From contig JAVKKH010000001.1 in assembly GCA_031296405.1 (NCBI GenBank), forward strand, positions 331,861-395,860: a stretch of 64,000 nucleotides of DNA. Direction: 5' to 3'. The number at the start of each line of letters is the position of its first letter. Position 1 is the first letter of the stretch. Positions 8,721 to 17,597 of this stretch are shown here, in pieces. A program made the position numbers and the translations under genes. The stretch comes from Candidatus Tepidifontimicrobium thermophilum. GTDB lineage: Bacteria > Sysuimicrobiota > Sysuimicrobiia > Sysuimicrobiales > Sysuimicrobiaceae. The notes beneath the pieces are model-generated. The model searched no databases. It was not told where the DNA came from and saw nothing but the letters and a program-made list of their open reading frames with translations.

Positions 8721-9931
8721 CGCACCTGCGGTGTCGGGCATGCGGGACGCCGCATCCCGTGGGCCCAGAGTACGTGTGCGAGCGGTGTTTTGGTCCCCTG
8801 GAGGTGGAGTACGAGGCGTCCAGCCTGCGGGAGGCCACGCGAGAACGGATCGCGTCCGGCCCCCGATCCATCTGGCGGTACCGTGCCCTGTTGCCTGTGG
8901 AACCGGCCGAGGACGACCTGCAGCCGGGCTTCACCCCCCTGATCCCGGCCCGGCGGTTGGGCGAGCGCCTCGGGCTGCGCCGCCTGTACCTGAAGAACGA
9001 CACCACCAACCCTACCTGGTCTTTTAAGGACCGGGTGGTGGCGGTGGCGGTAGCCGCGGCCCGGGCCTTCGGGTTCCGGGTCCTCGCGTGCGCATCCACC
9101 GGGAACCTTGCCCACGCGGTGGCGGCCCACGCGGCGCGGGCGGGCATGCGGGCGGTAGTGTTCGTGCCCCAGGGACTGGAGGCGGGTAAGGTCCTCACCA
9201 CCTCCGTGTACGACCCCACGGTGGTGGAGGTGGAAGGGACGTACGACGACGTGAACCGCCTGTGCACCGAGATCGCGGGCGAGCACCCCTGGGCCTTCGC
9301 GAACATCAACCTGCGGCCCTTCTACTCGGAGGGCTGCAAGACCCTGGGGTTCGAGGTGGCCGAGCAGCTGGGGTGGAGGTTACCCGACCACGTGGTGGTG
9401 CCTGTGGCCTCCGGCAACCTGTTCGTCAAGACCGAAAAGGCGTTTGCGGAGCTGCTGCAGCTGGGCCTGGCGGAGGGCCCCATGCCGAGGCTACACGGAG
9501 CGCAGGCCGCGGGCTGCGCACCCATCGCTGCAGCCCACCGGCGGGGGGACAGCCAGGTGGTCCCCGTGCGGCCCGAGACGGTGGCCAAGTCCCTTGCCAT
9601 CGGCAACCCTGCAGACGGGTACTACGCGTTGCAGACGGTGCGCAGGACAGGCGGGGTGTTCGAGGTGGCCACCGACGAGGAGATCGTGGAGGGGATGCGG
9701 CTACTGGCTCAGACGGAGGGGATCTTCGCCGAGACCGCGGGGGGTGTCACCGTGGCCGTGCTGCGCAAGCTGGCCGAGGCGGGAGCGCTGGGAGCGGACG
9801 ACGTGGTGGTGGCGCTGCTGACGGGCGCGGGTCTCAAGACCCTGGAGGCGGTGTCCGACGGCGGCCGGCCCGCCATCCGGATCCGGCCGACCCTGAAGGA
9901 CTTCGAGCGGCAGGTGCTGGCCGCGGTCTAG
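8708..9931 (+). CDS. thrC: Threonine synthase (PLP-dependent, with N-terminal Zn-ribbon-like motif)
   Basis: This fold type II PLP enzyme converts O-phosphohomoserine to threonine. Of its 407 residues, the first 30 carry four cysteines in a CxxC...CxxC arrangement (C9, C12, C24, C27), as in the plant/archaeal-like class of threonine synthases. The Schiff-base lysine is K107 in NPTWSFKDR, the phosphate-binding loop is ASTGNLAHA, and LLTGAGLKT lies near the C-terminus. The GTG start has AGGAGG upstream and overlaps thrB. Plant enzymes of this class are allosterically activated by SAM; whether this one is cannot be told here. Related enzymes with other products (cysteate synthase) exist, but the thrB neighbour favours threonine synthase. 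Confidence 0.92.
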   Translation: MGRVAHLRCRACGTPHPVGPEYVCERCFGPLEVEYEASSLREATRERIASGPRSIWRYRALLPVEPAEDDLQPGFTPLIPARRLGERLGLRRLYLKNDTTNPTWSFKDRVVAVAVAAARAFGFRVLACASTGNLAHAVAAHAARAGMRAVVFVPQGLEAGKVLTTSVYDPTVVEVEGTYDDVNRLCTEIAGEHPWAFANINLRPFYSEGCKTLGFEVAEQLGWRLPDHVVVPVASGNLFVKTEKAFAELLQLGLAEGPMPRLHGAQAAGCAPIAAAHRRGDSQVVPVRPETVAKSLAIGNPADGYYALQTVRRTGGVFEVATDEEIVEGMRLLAQTEGIFAETAGGVTVAVLRKLAEAGALGADDVVVALLTGAGLKTLEAVSDGGRPAIRIRPTLKDFERQVLAAV

Positions 9932-10026
9932 GGAGGAGAAGGTCCAGGGCCGGCGAAGTTGGCCTGCCGGGTGCCAGGAGCCCAGCGGAAGCACCGCGGA
10001 GATCCGCCCGGCGCCCAGGTGCGCGG

Positions 10027-10479
10027 ATGAGTCTCGTGGTGGAGCCGGCCAAGCCCCAGGACGAGCCGGAGATCCAAAGGCTGGTCCAGGCCGTACTGAG
10101 CGAGTTCGGTCTGCCCTACGACGCGACAGTGGCCGAGGAGCTGACCAACCTGGAGGAGCACTTCCCCCAGCCCCGGTCCGTGTTCTTCGTCGCGCGCCTG
10201 GACGGCCGGATCGTGGGCACCACCGCGGTGAAGGAGGCCGGCAGGGGCCGCGCGATCCTCAAGCACCAGTACGTGCACGCGGACTACCGGCGCCGGGGGA
10301 TCGGGGCCAAGCTCCTGGACGCGGCGCTGGTGTACTGCCGGGTGTGCGGATACCGCGAGGTCGAGCTGGAGACGGCTCCGTGGATGCAACAGGCGCAGCG
10401 GCTGTACCGGTCCCGCGGATTCCGGGAGATCCAGCGGGACGAACAGTCGGTGCGCTACCACTTGGTGCTGGCGCCCTGA
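10027..10479 (+). CDS. GNAT-family N-acetyltransferase
   Basis: A 150-residue single-domain acetyltransferase that would move acetyl from acetyl-CoA to an amine. The acetyl-CoA pyrophosphate-binding motif A is VHADYRRRGIGAKLLDAAL (Q/RxxGxG/A type), preceded by a beta strand (ILKHQYVH). Motif B contains LYRSRGFREI. The acceptor is not evident. The ATG follows thrC by 95 bp with no strong ribosome binding site (CAGGTGCGCGG). It precedes the uracil-DNA glycosylase by 1 bp, so these two are co-transcribed, perhaps with thrBC. Confidence 0.85.
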   Translation: MSLVVEPAKPQDEPEIQRLVQAVLSEFGLPYDATVAEELTNLEEHFPQPRSVFFVARLDGRIVGTTAVKEAGRGRAILKHQYVHADYRRRGIGAKLLDAALVYCRVCGYREVELETAPWMQQAQRLYRSRGFREIQRDEQSVRYHLVLAP

Positions 10480-10480
10480 C

Positions 10481-11383
10481 GTGGCTCCCCCGGCGGTCGA
10501 CGGTGCTGAAGCGCTGGAGCGCATCGCCCGCGAGATCCGCTCCTGTACCCGATGTCCTTTGCACCAGCAGCGGACCCAGGCGGTGCCCGGCGAGGGCCCC
10601 GCGGACGCTCCCCTGCTCTTTGTGGGCGAGGGGCCGGGGGCCGAGGAGGACCAACAGGGGCGACCCTTCGTGGGGGCGGCGGGCCGCCTGCTGGACCGGC
10701 TGCTGACGAGCATCCGGATCCCCCGGGAGCGGGTCTTCATCACCAACACGGTGCGGTGTCGCCCGCCCGGGAACCGGGAGCCGCACCCCGACGAGGTGGC
10801 CGCCTGCCTGCCGTACCTGGTCCGTCAGATGAGCGTCCTCCATCCGCGGGTGGTCTGTCTTTTGGGCGCCACGGCGACCCGGGCCCTCCTAGGCTCCGAC
10901 CAGAAGCTGAACCAGGTGCGGGGACGGGCCCTTCGGGAGGGAGGCCGCTGGTGGTTCGCCACCTACCACCCCGCGGCTGCCCTGCGCAGCGCCTCTCTGG
11001 CGAACGCCCTGCAGGAGGACTTCCGACGCCTGCGGCGGCTCGTGGACGTGGAGTGGGGGACTGAGGCCCCCGCCCGCTGGAAGCCGGGTGCCCTGCACAA
11101 GATCTTCGCCGACCCGCAGCCCACCGAGCCTGTCGTGGTGTCGGAGGCCGGCACGCTGCGGGTCAGCTGGGAGGTGCGGGGTGTGCACCCGACCTTCCGC
11201 ACGGAGTCGGCGCTGGCGGAACTGCTCCGGCGCTTCGTCCTGCGGCAGCGCCGGGCCGAGGCGGGGGTGTTGGAGGTGGTGAAGCTCCAGACGACAGACG
11301 GGAGTGGCCGACCGGTACCGCCCGAAAGTCCCGACTGCACCCACCTGCACGCGGAGGTGTGCCCTGTTGGGAGTGGAGCGTAG
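10481..11383 (+). CDS. Family 4 (Fe-S) uracil-DNA glycosylase with C-terminal extension
   Basis: This enzyme removes uracil from DNA at the start of base excision repair. The four [4Fe-4S] cysteines fit the family 4 pattern: C22 and C25 in CTRCPL, then a Cys in TVRCRPP and one 15 residues later in AACLPYL. The catalytic motif is GEGPGAEEDQQGRPFVG and the second motif is HPAAALRS. Family 4 enzymes are usually about 200 residues; this one has 300, with roughly 100 extra residues after the catalytic domain. The tail ends in a Cys/His-containing stretch (CTHLHAEVC) of unknown role. The GTG start lies 1 bp after the acetyltransferase stop. A strong hairpin follows. Confidence 0.9.
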   Translation: MAPPAVDGAEALERIAREIRSCTRCPLHQQRTQAVPGEGPADAPLLFVGEGPGAEEDQQGRPFVGAAGRLLDRLLTSIRIPRERVFITNTVRCRPPGNREPHPDEVAACLPYLVRQMSVLHPRVVCLLGATATRALLGSDQKLNQVRGRALREGGRWWFATYHPAAALRSASLANALQEDFRRLRRLVDVEWGTEAPARWKPGALHKIFADPQPTEPVVVSEAGTLRVSWEVRGVHPTFRTESALAELLRRFVLRQRRAEAGVLEVVKLQTTDGSGRPVPPESPDCTHLHAEVCPVGSGA

Positions 11384-11413
11384 GGCGCGCCGGGCCGGGG
11401 GCCCGGCGCGCCC
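11383..11413. terminator. Bidirectional terminator hairpin between convergent genes
   Basis: A perfect 13-bp inverted repeat (11383-11395 with 11401-11413) with a 5-base loop lies between the converging glycosylase and coxM genes. It overlaps the glycosylase stop codon. There is no immediate T-run; GTTTT occurs about 13 nt downstream on the plus strand. Position and stability support a shared terminator. Confidence 0.65.
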
Positions 11414-11429
11414 GAGGACGGGGTCGTTT

Positions 11430-12296
11430 TCAACCCGCAGCGCGTTCGGCCGCCCGCAGCAGCGCCCGCTTCGTGTACACCACGGCCAGGTGGCGCTTGT
11501 ACTCCGCAGAGGCGTAGAGGTCGTCGCTGGCCTCCAGCCCGTCCGAGGCCAGGCGGGCGGCCTCGGCCACCGTAGCTTCCTCCAGGCGCTTGCCCACCAG
11601 CGCCTGCTCCACCTTCGTCAGCCGCACCGCCTTGGGCCCAGCCCCGGTGACGGCCACGCGGGCGTCGCGGCAGACGCCACCGTCCACGGTCACCAGACAC
11701 GCCACCCCGAGTAGGGAATAGCCTGAGGCCGGGTGGGGTAGCTTGATGTACGACCAGCCTTGTCCCTTCGTCTGGACCGGTACCCGAACCCGGCACAGGA
11801 CCTCGTCCGGGCCCAGGGCCGTAGTCAGTAGGTCCACGAACCACTGGGACGCGGGGACCGTCCGGCTCCCGGCGGGGCCCTCGCACTCCAGCTGGGCCTC
11901 CAGCGCGAGGGCCGCCGCGGGGTAGTCCGCCGCCGGGTCCGCGTGCGCCAGGTTGCCGCCGATGGTGCCGCGGTTGCGGACCTGCACATCCCCGATCTGC
12001 GACGCGCACTCGGCCAGCAACGGCACCCGCTCCCGGACGAGCGGGCTGTTGGCCACCTCGTCGTGGGTGGTGAGGGCTCCGATCACCAGGCTCCCGCCCT
12101 CCTCCCGGATCCCCCGCAGCTCGTCCACGGGGCCGAGGTCGATGAGCATCTCCGGCTGGCTCAGCCGCAGCTTCATGAGGGGAAGGAGGCTGTGGCCGCC
12201 GGCCAGCAATTTCGCCCGGCCCCCGTGCTGCTGCAGCAGGGAGATGGCCTCCCGCACACTGCGGGCCCGTACGTACTCGAACGTCGCGGGGATCAT
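11430..12296 (-). CDS. coxM: CO dehydrogenase-family FAD-binding medium subunit
   Basis: This is the flavin subunit of a heterotrimeric molybdenum hydroxylase (CO dehydrogenase/xanthine dehydrogenase family); it passes electrons from the Fe-S subunit to an acceptor. The 288-residue protein carries both FAD motifs: AGGHSLLPLMKLR near residue 32 and TIGGNLAHADPAADYP near residue 110. The C-terminal CO_deh_flav domain follows. The ATG at 12296 is preceded by AAAGGAGGTG and overlaps the coxL stop by 4 bp, so the longer open frame is rejected. It is the third gene of coxS-coxL-coxM, the order typical of form II clusters. Confidence 0.93.
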   Translation of the reverse strand: MIPATFEYVRARSVREAISLLQQHGGRAKLLAGGHSLLPLMKLRLSQPEMLIDLGPVDELRGIREEGGSLVIGALTTHDEVANSPLVRERVPLLAECASQIGDVQVRNRGTIGGNLAHADPAADYPAAALALEAQLECEGPAGSRTVPASQWFVDLLTTALGPDEVLCRVRVPVQTKGQGWSYIKLPHPASGYSLLGVACLVTVDGGVCRDARVAVTGAGPKAVRLTKVEQALVGKRLEEATVAEAARLASDGLEASDDLYASAEYKRHLAVVYTKRALLRAAERAAG

Positions 12297-14653
12297 GCAG
12301 CACCTCCTTTCGCCTGCCGGATGGCCCGCCACACCCGCTCCGGCCACAGCGGCATGTCCAGGTGGCGGATTCCCAACGGGCTGAGCGCGTCCATCACCGC
12401 GTTGACCACGCACGGGGTGGCTGCGATGGTGCCGGTCTCTCCCACGCCCTTCACGCCGAGGGGGTTCACCGGGGTGGGGGTCTCGGTGCGGTCGCACTCG
12501 AGGCGCGGGAGCCAGCTAGCCTTTGGCACCGCGTACTCCGCCATGCTCCCCGTGAGGAGGTTACCCGCCGGGTCGTACCGGGCGCCTTCCCACAGGGCCT
12601 GGGCCACGCCCTGGGCGATGCCCCCGTGCACCTGGCCGTCCACGATGAGGGGGTTGATGACCCTGCCGCAGTCGTCCACCGCCACGTAGCGGAGGATCCT
12701 CACCTGGCCTGTTTCAGGGTCCACCTCCACCACGCACGCGTGAGTGCCGAAGGGGAACACGAAGTTGGAGGGGTCCCAGTTAGCCTGCCCCTCCAGCCCG
12801 GGCTCCATCCCCTCCGGGAGGTTCCACGCGAGGTACGCCTGCAGGGCCACCTCCTGGATGGTCATCCCCCGGTCCGGGGCACCCCGCACGTGGAAGCGGC
12901 CGTTCTCGAACACCAGGTCGTCCGCGCTGACCTCCAGCTGGTGGGCGGCGATCCGCTTGGCCTTCTCCTTCACCTTCTGGGCCGCCAGGTACACCGCGGT
13001 CCCTCCCACCGGCGTGGTCCGGCTGCCGTAAGTGCCCCAGCCCATGAGGATGCTGTCTGTGTCCCCGTGCAACACCTCCACGTCGTCCAGGGGGACGCCC
13101 AGCTCGTGAGAAACGATCTGCGCGAAGGTGGTCTCCTCGCCCTGACCGTGCGGGCTGGTGCCCGTGAACACCGTGACCTTGCCCGTGGGCGAGAAGCGGA
13201 CCACGGCGCTCTCCCACAGGCCTCCCGCGAAGCCCGTGGAGCCCACCACCTTGGAGGGCCCGGCTCCGCAGATCTCCACGTACGTGGACAGCCCGACGCC
13301 AAGGTAGCGGCCCTGCTGTCGCGCGGCCGCCTGTTCCGCCCGGACCTTGGGGTAGTCGAGGATCTCCAAGGCCCGATCCAGCGCCCGGGCGTAGTCCCCG
13401 CTGTCGTACGTGATCCCGGTGGCCACCGTGTACGGGAACTGGTCCTTGGGGATCAGGTTCCTCCGGCGGATCTCCGCCGGGTCCAAGCCCAGCTCGCGCG
13501 CCGCCAGGTCCATCATGCGCTCCAGCACGTAGGTGGCCTCCGGCCGCCCCGCACCCCGGTACGCGTCCGTCGGGGTGGTGTTGGTGAAGACTCCCGTGAC
13601 CTCGCACTCGATGTTGGGGATGCGGTACGGGCCGGACAGCACGAGCCCGTACAGGATGGTGGGGATGGCGGGCGCCGCGGTGGACAGGTAGGCGCCGAAG
13701 TTGGCCAGGGTCCGGACCCGCAGCCCCACCACCGTGCCATCGGGACGCACTGCCATCTCCGCGTCGGTGATGTGGTCCCGCCCGTGGATGGTGGCCAGGT
13801 AGTTCTCCCGGCGGGTCTCCGCCCACTTTACCGGCCGGGCCAGGCGCGTGGCCAGGTGGGCCACCACGGCCTCCTCCGGGTACACGGGGATCTTGCTGCC
13901 GAACCCGCCGCCCACCTCGGGCGCGATCACCCGAAGCTTGTGCTCCGGGAAGCTGAGCACGCCGGACAGGATCACCCGGGCGATGTGGGGGTTCTGGCTG
14001 GTCACCCACAGGGTCAGCTCCCCGGTGCCGGGGTTGTACTGCGCGGTGACGGCGCGGGTTTCCATGGCGTTGGGGATCAGACGCTGGTTCACCAGACGCT
14101 GGCGGACCACCCGCACCCCAGGCTCCCGCGCGGCGGCCCCGAAGTCGCCGCCCTTCACCGACCACAGCAGCACCCGGTTGTGCGGCACGTCCTCGTGCAC
14201 TAGGGTCGTCGACTGCAACGCTGCTTCCATGTCCACCACCGCGGGCAGGACCTCGTACTCCACGTCCACCAGCGCGGCGGCGTCGTAAGCCTGGGCGCGG
14301 CTCTCGGCTACCACCACCGCCACCGCGTCGCCGACGAACCGAACCTTGTCCCTGGCCAGGGGCGGGTGAGGGGGGGTCTTCAGGTCACAGTTGGGCACCT
14401 GCCACCCGCAGGGGATAGGGTTGACCTTCCCCTCCAGGTCCTGGATGGTGAACACGCCGAGGACACCCGGGGCCGACCGGGCCCGGGAGGTGTCCACCCG
14501 CCGGATCCGGGCGTGGGCGTGAGGGCTGCGGACGAAGGCGGCGTAGCACAGACCCGGCAGGGTCACATCGTCCGTGTAGGTGGCGGTGCCGCGGATCAGC
14601 CGCGGGTCCTCCCGCCGCCGCACTCTCGCTCCGAACACCTGGGTGACCGCCAT
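12293..14653 (-). CDS. coxL: Aerobic CO dehydrogenase-type molybdenum hydroxylase, large subunit (form II)
   Basis: The 786-residue catalytic subunit binds molybdopterin-cytosine dinucleotide and carries the active site. The N-terminal a/b hammerhead domain is followed by the MoCo-binding domains. GGGFGSK and GTSPHGQGEETTFAQ are the expected pterin-contact motifs. The active-site loop reads AYRGAGR, the form II version, not AYRCSFR of the form I enzymes proven to oxidise CO. CO oxidation is therefore not established; form II relatives may hydroxylate other substrates. It lies between coxS (2 bp gap) and coxM (4 bp overlap). Accessory genes for cofactor insertion (coxD, coxE, mobA-type) are not seen nearby. 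Confidence 0.93.
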   Translation of the reverse strand: MAVTQVFGARVRRREDPRLIRGTATYTDDVTLPGLCYAAFVRSPHAHARIRRVDTSRARSAPGVLGVFTIQDLEGKVNPIPCGWQVPNCDLKTPPHPPLARDKVRFVGDAVAVVVAESRAQAYDAAALVDVEYEVLPAVVDMEAALQSTTLVHEDVPHNRVLLWSVKGGDFGAAAREPGVRVVRQRLVNQRLIPNAMETRAVTAQYNPGTGELTLWVTSQNPHIARVILSGVLSFPEHKLRVIAPEVGGGFGSKIPVYPEEAVVAHLATRLARPVKWAETRRENYLATIHGRDHITDAEMAVRPDGTVVGLRVRTLANFGAYLSTAAPAIPTILYGLVLSGPYRIPNIECEVTGVFTNTTPTDAYRGAGRPEATYVLERMMDLAARELGLDPAEIRRRNLIPKDQFPYTVATGITYDSGDYARALDRALEILDYPKVRAEQAAARQQGRYLGVGLSTYVEICGAGPSKVVGSTGFAGGLWESAVVRFSPTGKVTVFTGTSPHGQGEETTFAQIVSHELGVPLDDVEVLHGDTDSILMGWGTYGSRTTPVGGTAVYLAAQKVKEKAKRIAAHQLEVSADDLVFENGRFHVRGAPDRGMTIQEVALQAYLAWNLPEGMEPGLEGQANWDPSNFVFPFGTHACVVEVDPETGQVRILRYVAVDDCGRVINPLIVDGQVHGGIAQGVAQALWEGARYDPAGNLLTGSMAEYAVPKASWLPRLECDRTETPTPVNPLGVKGVGETGTIAATPCVVNAVMDALSPLGIRHLDMPLWPERVWRAIRQAKGGAA

Positions 14654-14655
14654 GG

Positions 14656-15147
14656 CTACTCACCTCCCGCGGGAGCGCCCACCGCGGCACCCATGATGCG
14701 CGAGGCCGCCTTCACGGCGTTCACGATGTGCTGGTAGCCCGTGCACCGGCAGAGGTTGCCCTCCAGAGCGTGACGGATTTCGTCCTCGGTGGGGTTCGGG
14801 TTCCGCTGGAGCAGATCCACCGCGGCCAGCATCATCCCCGGGGTGCAGAAGCCGCACTGCAGCCCGTGCTCGTCCCAGAAGGCCTGCTGGATAGGGTGCA
14901 GTTCCCCGTCCCTGGCCAGCCCTTCTACCGTGGTGATCCGCGCGCCCTCTGCCTGCACGGCCAGGACCGTGCACGACTTGACCGCCTTCCCATCCATCAG
15001 CACGGTACAGGCCCCGCAGGTCGAGGTGTCGCAGCCCACATGAGTCCCCGTAAGTCCGAGGTGCTCGCGCAGGAAGTACACCAGGAGCGTCCGGGGTTCT
15101 ACGTCCCGCGTGTACTCAACCCCGTTCACCGTCATGCTGACCCTCAC
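14656..15147 (-). CDS. coxS: CO dehydrogenase-type hydroxylase, small [2Fe-2S] subunit
   Basis: The Fe-S subunit relays electrons from the molybdenum site to the flavin. In the 163-residue protein the plant-ferredoxin-type cluster uses C39, C44, C47 and C59 (CDTSTCGAC...C). The second cluster uses C98, C101, C133 and C135 (CGFC...CRC). The length is normal for the family. I start at the GTG at 15147, because GGAGGTGA lies 5 nt upstream; an ATG four codons later is a less likely alternative, and the much longer open frame has no support. It is the first gene of coxSLM and is transcribed away from the GerMN gene; I see no convincing promoter in the 203-bp gap. Confidence 0.93.
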   Translation of the reverse strand: MRVSMTVNGVEYTRDVEPRTLLVYFLREHLGLTGTHVGCDTSTCGACTVLMDGKAVKSCTVLAVQAEGARITTVEGLARDGELHPIQQAFWDEHGLQCGFCTPGMMLAAVDLLQRNPNPTEDEIRHALEGNLCRCTGYQHIVNAVKAASRIMGAAVGAPAGGE

Positions 15148-15350
15148 GCCGGTCACCTCCCCTCCTGGAAGAATCGGCGGACCCGAAATTCCGGAGACGT
15201 TGGCATTTCCCACCCCCTCGCCGCGCCGACGAACCGGACCGACAATCCGTGCGGTGTTCGATGCAGTTCTCCGGCGGGCTTCCGTTCTCCTTTCGTTCAC
15301 GTGTTCGCACAGCAGGCGCGCCCGCCCATGATCGCGAAGGGAGTCTGGCG

Positions 15351-15878
15351 ATGAGGAGTCGGCGCACGGTGTGGGTTCTGGTGACTCTGGGGGCGTGTGT
15401 GGCCGTGCTGGCCTGGGCCCTGTGGACCTTCCGCCCCCGGACGGAGCCCGCCCTGGTTTACTTCGTGCGGTGGGACCCGACACGGAACGCCGGCCACCTG
15501 GTCCCGGGCCTGAGGTGGGTCCGGGGACGCACCCGGGCGGACTGGGTGGCAGGGGCCGTGAGGCACCTTCTGGTAGGCCCCAACGAGGAGGAGCGGGCCC
15601 TGGGATACACGACAGAGATCCCTCCCGGGACGCGTCTGTTGGGCGTCCGGGTGTACGGGAGGACCGCGTACGTGAACCTCTCGCGGGAGTTCGAGACGGG
15701 CGGCGGCAGCGCCAGCATGCTGGCCCGCCTCTACCAGGTGGTCTACACGGCCACCCACTTCCGCGGGGTGGAGGAGGTGCGCATCGAGATCGAGGGCCAG
15801 CCGCGGGAGTCGGTGGGTGGGGAAGGGCTGCTGGTGGATGTGCCGGTGCGCCGTCCCCCCTCGGCTCCAGAGTTTTGA
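15351..15878 (+). CDS. GerMN-domain membrane-anchored protein
   Basis: A 175-residue protein with a basic N-terminus and one hydrophobic segment (about residues 7-25), then a single GerMN domain (about 40-165) including [25 protein letters not shown] and [12 protein letters not shown]. GerMN domains occur in the Bacillus spore-germination protein GerM and in many non-spore-forming Terrabacteria envelope proteins, where they probably bind peptidoglycan or partners outside the membrane. I start at ATG 15351, with GAAGGGAG upstream. No lipobox Cys follows the anchor. It stands between coxS (divergent) and the methylmalonyl-CoA genes; a promoter for the latter lies across its end. Confidence 0.8.
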   Translation: MRSRRTVWVLVTLGACVAVLAWALWTFRPRTEPALVYFVRWDPTRNAGHLVPGLRWVRGRTRADWVAGAVRHLLVGPNEEERALGYTTEIPPGTRLLGVRVYGRTAYVNLSREFETGGGSASMLARLYQVVYTATHFRGVEEVRIEIEGQPRESVGGEGLLVDVPVRRPPSAPEF

Positions 15879-15904
15879 GCCGCACAAACGCCCGCGGGTA
15901 TCCT
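15875..15904 (+). promoter_or_regulatory. Candidate promoter of the methylmalonyl-CoA operon
   Basis: TTGAGC (15875-15880) and TATCCT (15899-15904) are separated by 18 bp and lie 26 nt before the mutase ATG, which has its own ribosome binding site. The same GGGTATCCTGGA string recurs upstream of the flavoprotein gene at 45304-45315. Confidence 0.5.
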
Positions 15905-15929
15905 GGAGAGGCGGGTGCAGGAGGTGGTG

Positions 15930-17588
15930 ATGAGCCCGGAGGAGCTGGAGCGGATCCGGCAGGCCAGGGAGCGTTGGGAGCGGGAGCGCGTGGGCTCCGA
16001 GCGACGGACGCGGTTCGAGACGCCGGACGGGATCCCCCTCCATCGGGTGTATACTCCCGAGCACACCGCGGGGCTGGACTACCTGACGGACCTGGGCTTC
16101 CCTGGTGAGTACCCGTACACCCGCGGGGTGTACCCCACCATGTACCGGGGCAGGCTGTGGACCATGCGGCAGTACGCGGGCTACGGCACCGCGGAGGAGT
16201 CCAACCGGCGGTTCCGGTTCCTCCTGGAGCAGGGTCAGACGGGACTCAGTGTGGCCTTCGACCTGCCCACCCAGATGGGGTACGACTCGGACCACCCGGC
16301 CGCAGAGGCAGAGGTGGGAAGGGTCGGGGTGGCGGTGGACTCCCTGGCGGATCTGGAGGTGCTGTTCGACGGGATCCCTTTGGACCGGGTCTCCGTGTCC
16401 ATGACCATCAACGCCACGGCACCCGTGCTGCTGGCCATGCTGCAGGCGGTGGCGGACCGCCAGGGGGTGCCGTGGGACCGGCTGGACGGCACCACCCAGA
16501 ACGACATCCTGAAGGAGTACGTGGCCCGCGGCACCTACATTTTCCCGCCCGAACCCTCCCTGCGGCTAGTGGCGGACGTGGTGGAGCACTGCGTCCACCA
16601 CCTGCCCCGGTGGAACCCCATTTCCATCTCCGGATACCACATCCGGGAGGCGGGCGCCACCGCCGTACAGGAAGTGGCCTTTACATTCGGGAACGCGATC
16701 ACCTACGTGGAGAAGCTCCTGCACCGGGGTCTGTCGGTGGACCAGTTCGCTCCCCAGCTGTCCTTCTTCTTCAACGCCCACCTGAACCTGTTCGAGGAAG
16801 TGGCCAAGTTCCGCGCCGCCCGCCGCCTTTGGGCCCGTATCATGCGGGAGCGGTTCGGGGCGAAGGACCCCCGGTCGTGGGCGCTGCGGTTCCACGCCCA
16901 GACCGCAGGGGTGGCCCTGCAGGCGCGGGAGCCGGAGAACAACGTGGTCCGGGTCACCGTGCAGGCCCTGGCTGCAGTGCTGGGGGGCGCCCAGTCGCTG
17001 CACACCAACGCGAAGGACGAGGCCCTGGCGCTGCCTACGGAGCAGGCGGCGCGGCTGGCCCTGCGGACCCAGCAGGTACTGGCCTTCGAGACCGGGGTGG
17101 CGGACGTGGTAGACCCCCTCGGGGGCTCGTACTACGTGGAGTGGCTGACGGACCGGATGGAGCGGGGGGTCCGGGACTACCTGGACCGCTTGGACGCCCT
17201 GGGCGGAATGCTGGCGGCTATCGAAGCCGGCTGGGTCCAGCGGGAGATCGCGGAGGCGGCCTACCGGGAGCAGCAGCGGGTGGAAACAGGCGAGCAGATC
17301 GTCGTGGGGGTGAACCGGTTCGCATCCGCGGAAGCGCCGGCGATCCCGTTGCTGAGGGTAGATCCCCAGGTGGCGGCCAGGCAGAAGAGCCGCCTGGCGG
17401 AGGTGCGGGCCCGCCGGGAGCGCCGCGAGGTGCTGGACAGCCTGCGGGAACTGCGCAAGGCTGCCGCCGGCATGGAGAACTTGATGCCCTACCTGTACCG
17501 CTGCGTCCGCGCCTACGCCACCGTGGGTGAGGTGTGTGACGTCCTGCGGGAGGTCTTCGGCGTCCACCGACCCACGGTGGCCGTCTGA
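15930..17588 (+). CDS. Methylmalonyl-CoA mutase, large subunit without B12-binding domain
   Basis: The catalytic TIM-barrel half of the enzyme that interconverts (R)-methylmalonyl-CoA and succinyl-CoA by radical rearrangement. It has 552 residues and the family motifs [47 protein letters not shown] and [21 protein letters not shown] keeps the Arg that binds the substrate carboxylate in methylmalonyl-CoA mutases, arguing against isobutyryl-CoA or 2-hydroxyisobutyryl-CoA mutase. The C-terminal ~130-residue cobalamin domain (DxHxxG) is absent, so a separate small subunit is needed and none lies in the window. I start at ATG 15930 behind GGAGG, 5 nt away. meaB and the epimerase follow. Confidence 0.92.
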   Translation: MSPEELERIRQARERWERERVGSERRTRFETPDGIPLHRVYTPEHTAGLDYLTDLGFPGEYPYTRGVYPTMYRGRLWTMRQYAGYGTAEESNRRFRFLLEQGQTGLSVAFDLPTQMGYDSDHPAAEAEVGRVGVAVDSLADLEVLFDGIPLDRVSVSMTINATAPVLLAMLQAVADRQGVPWDRLDGTTQNDILKEYVARGTYIFPPEPSLRLVADVVEHCVHHLPRWNPISISGYHIREAGATAVQEVAFTFGNAITYVEKLLHRGLSVDQFAPQLSFFFNAHLNLFEEVAKFRAARRLWARIMRERFGAKDPRSWALRFHAQTAGVALQAREPENNVVRVTVQALAAVLGGAQSLHTNAKDEALALPTEQAARLALRTQQVLAFETGVADVVDPLGGSYYVEWLTDRMERGVRDYLDRLDALGGMLAAIEAGWVQREIAEAAYREQQRVETGEQIVVGVNRFASAEAPAIPLLRVDPQVAARQKSRLAEVRARRERREVLDSLRELRKAAAGMENLMPYLYRCVRAYATVGEVCDVLREVFGVHRPTVAV

Positions 17589-17597
17589 GGAGGGGGC

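Noticed and set aside
8708-9931. Cysteate synthase instead of threonine synthase
   Set aside because: Cysteate synthase belongs to coenzyme M synthesis in some methanogens; overlap with thrB here supports threonine synthase.
12293-14653. Bona fide CO oxidation (form I CoxL)
   Set aside because: The active-site loop is AYRGAGR, not AYRCSFR, and the gene order is S-L-M.
15879-15929. Cobalamin riboswitch before the B12-dependent mutase
   Set aside because: The gap is only 51 bp and has no B12 box; a promoter explains it.
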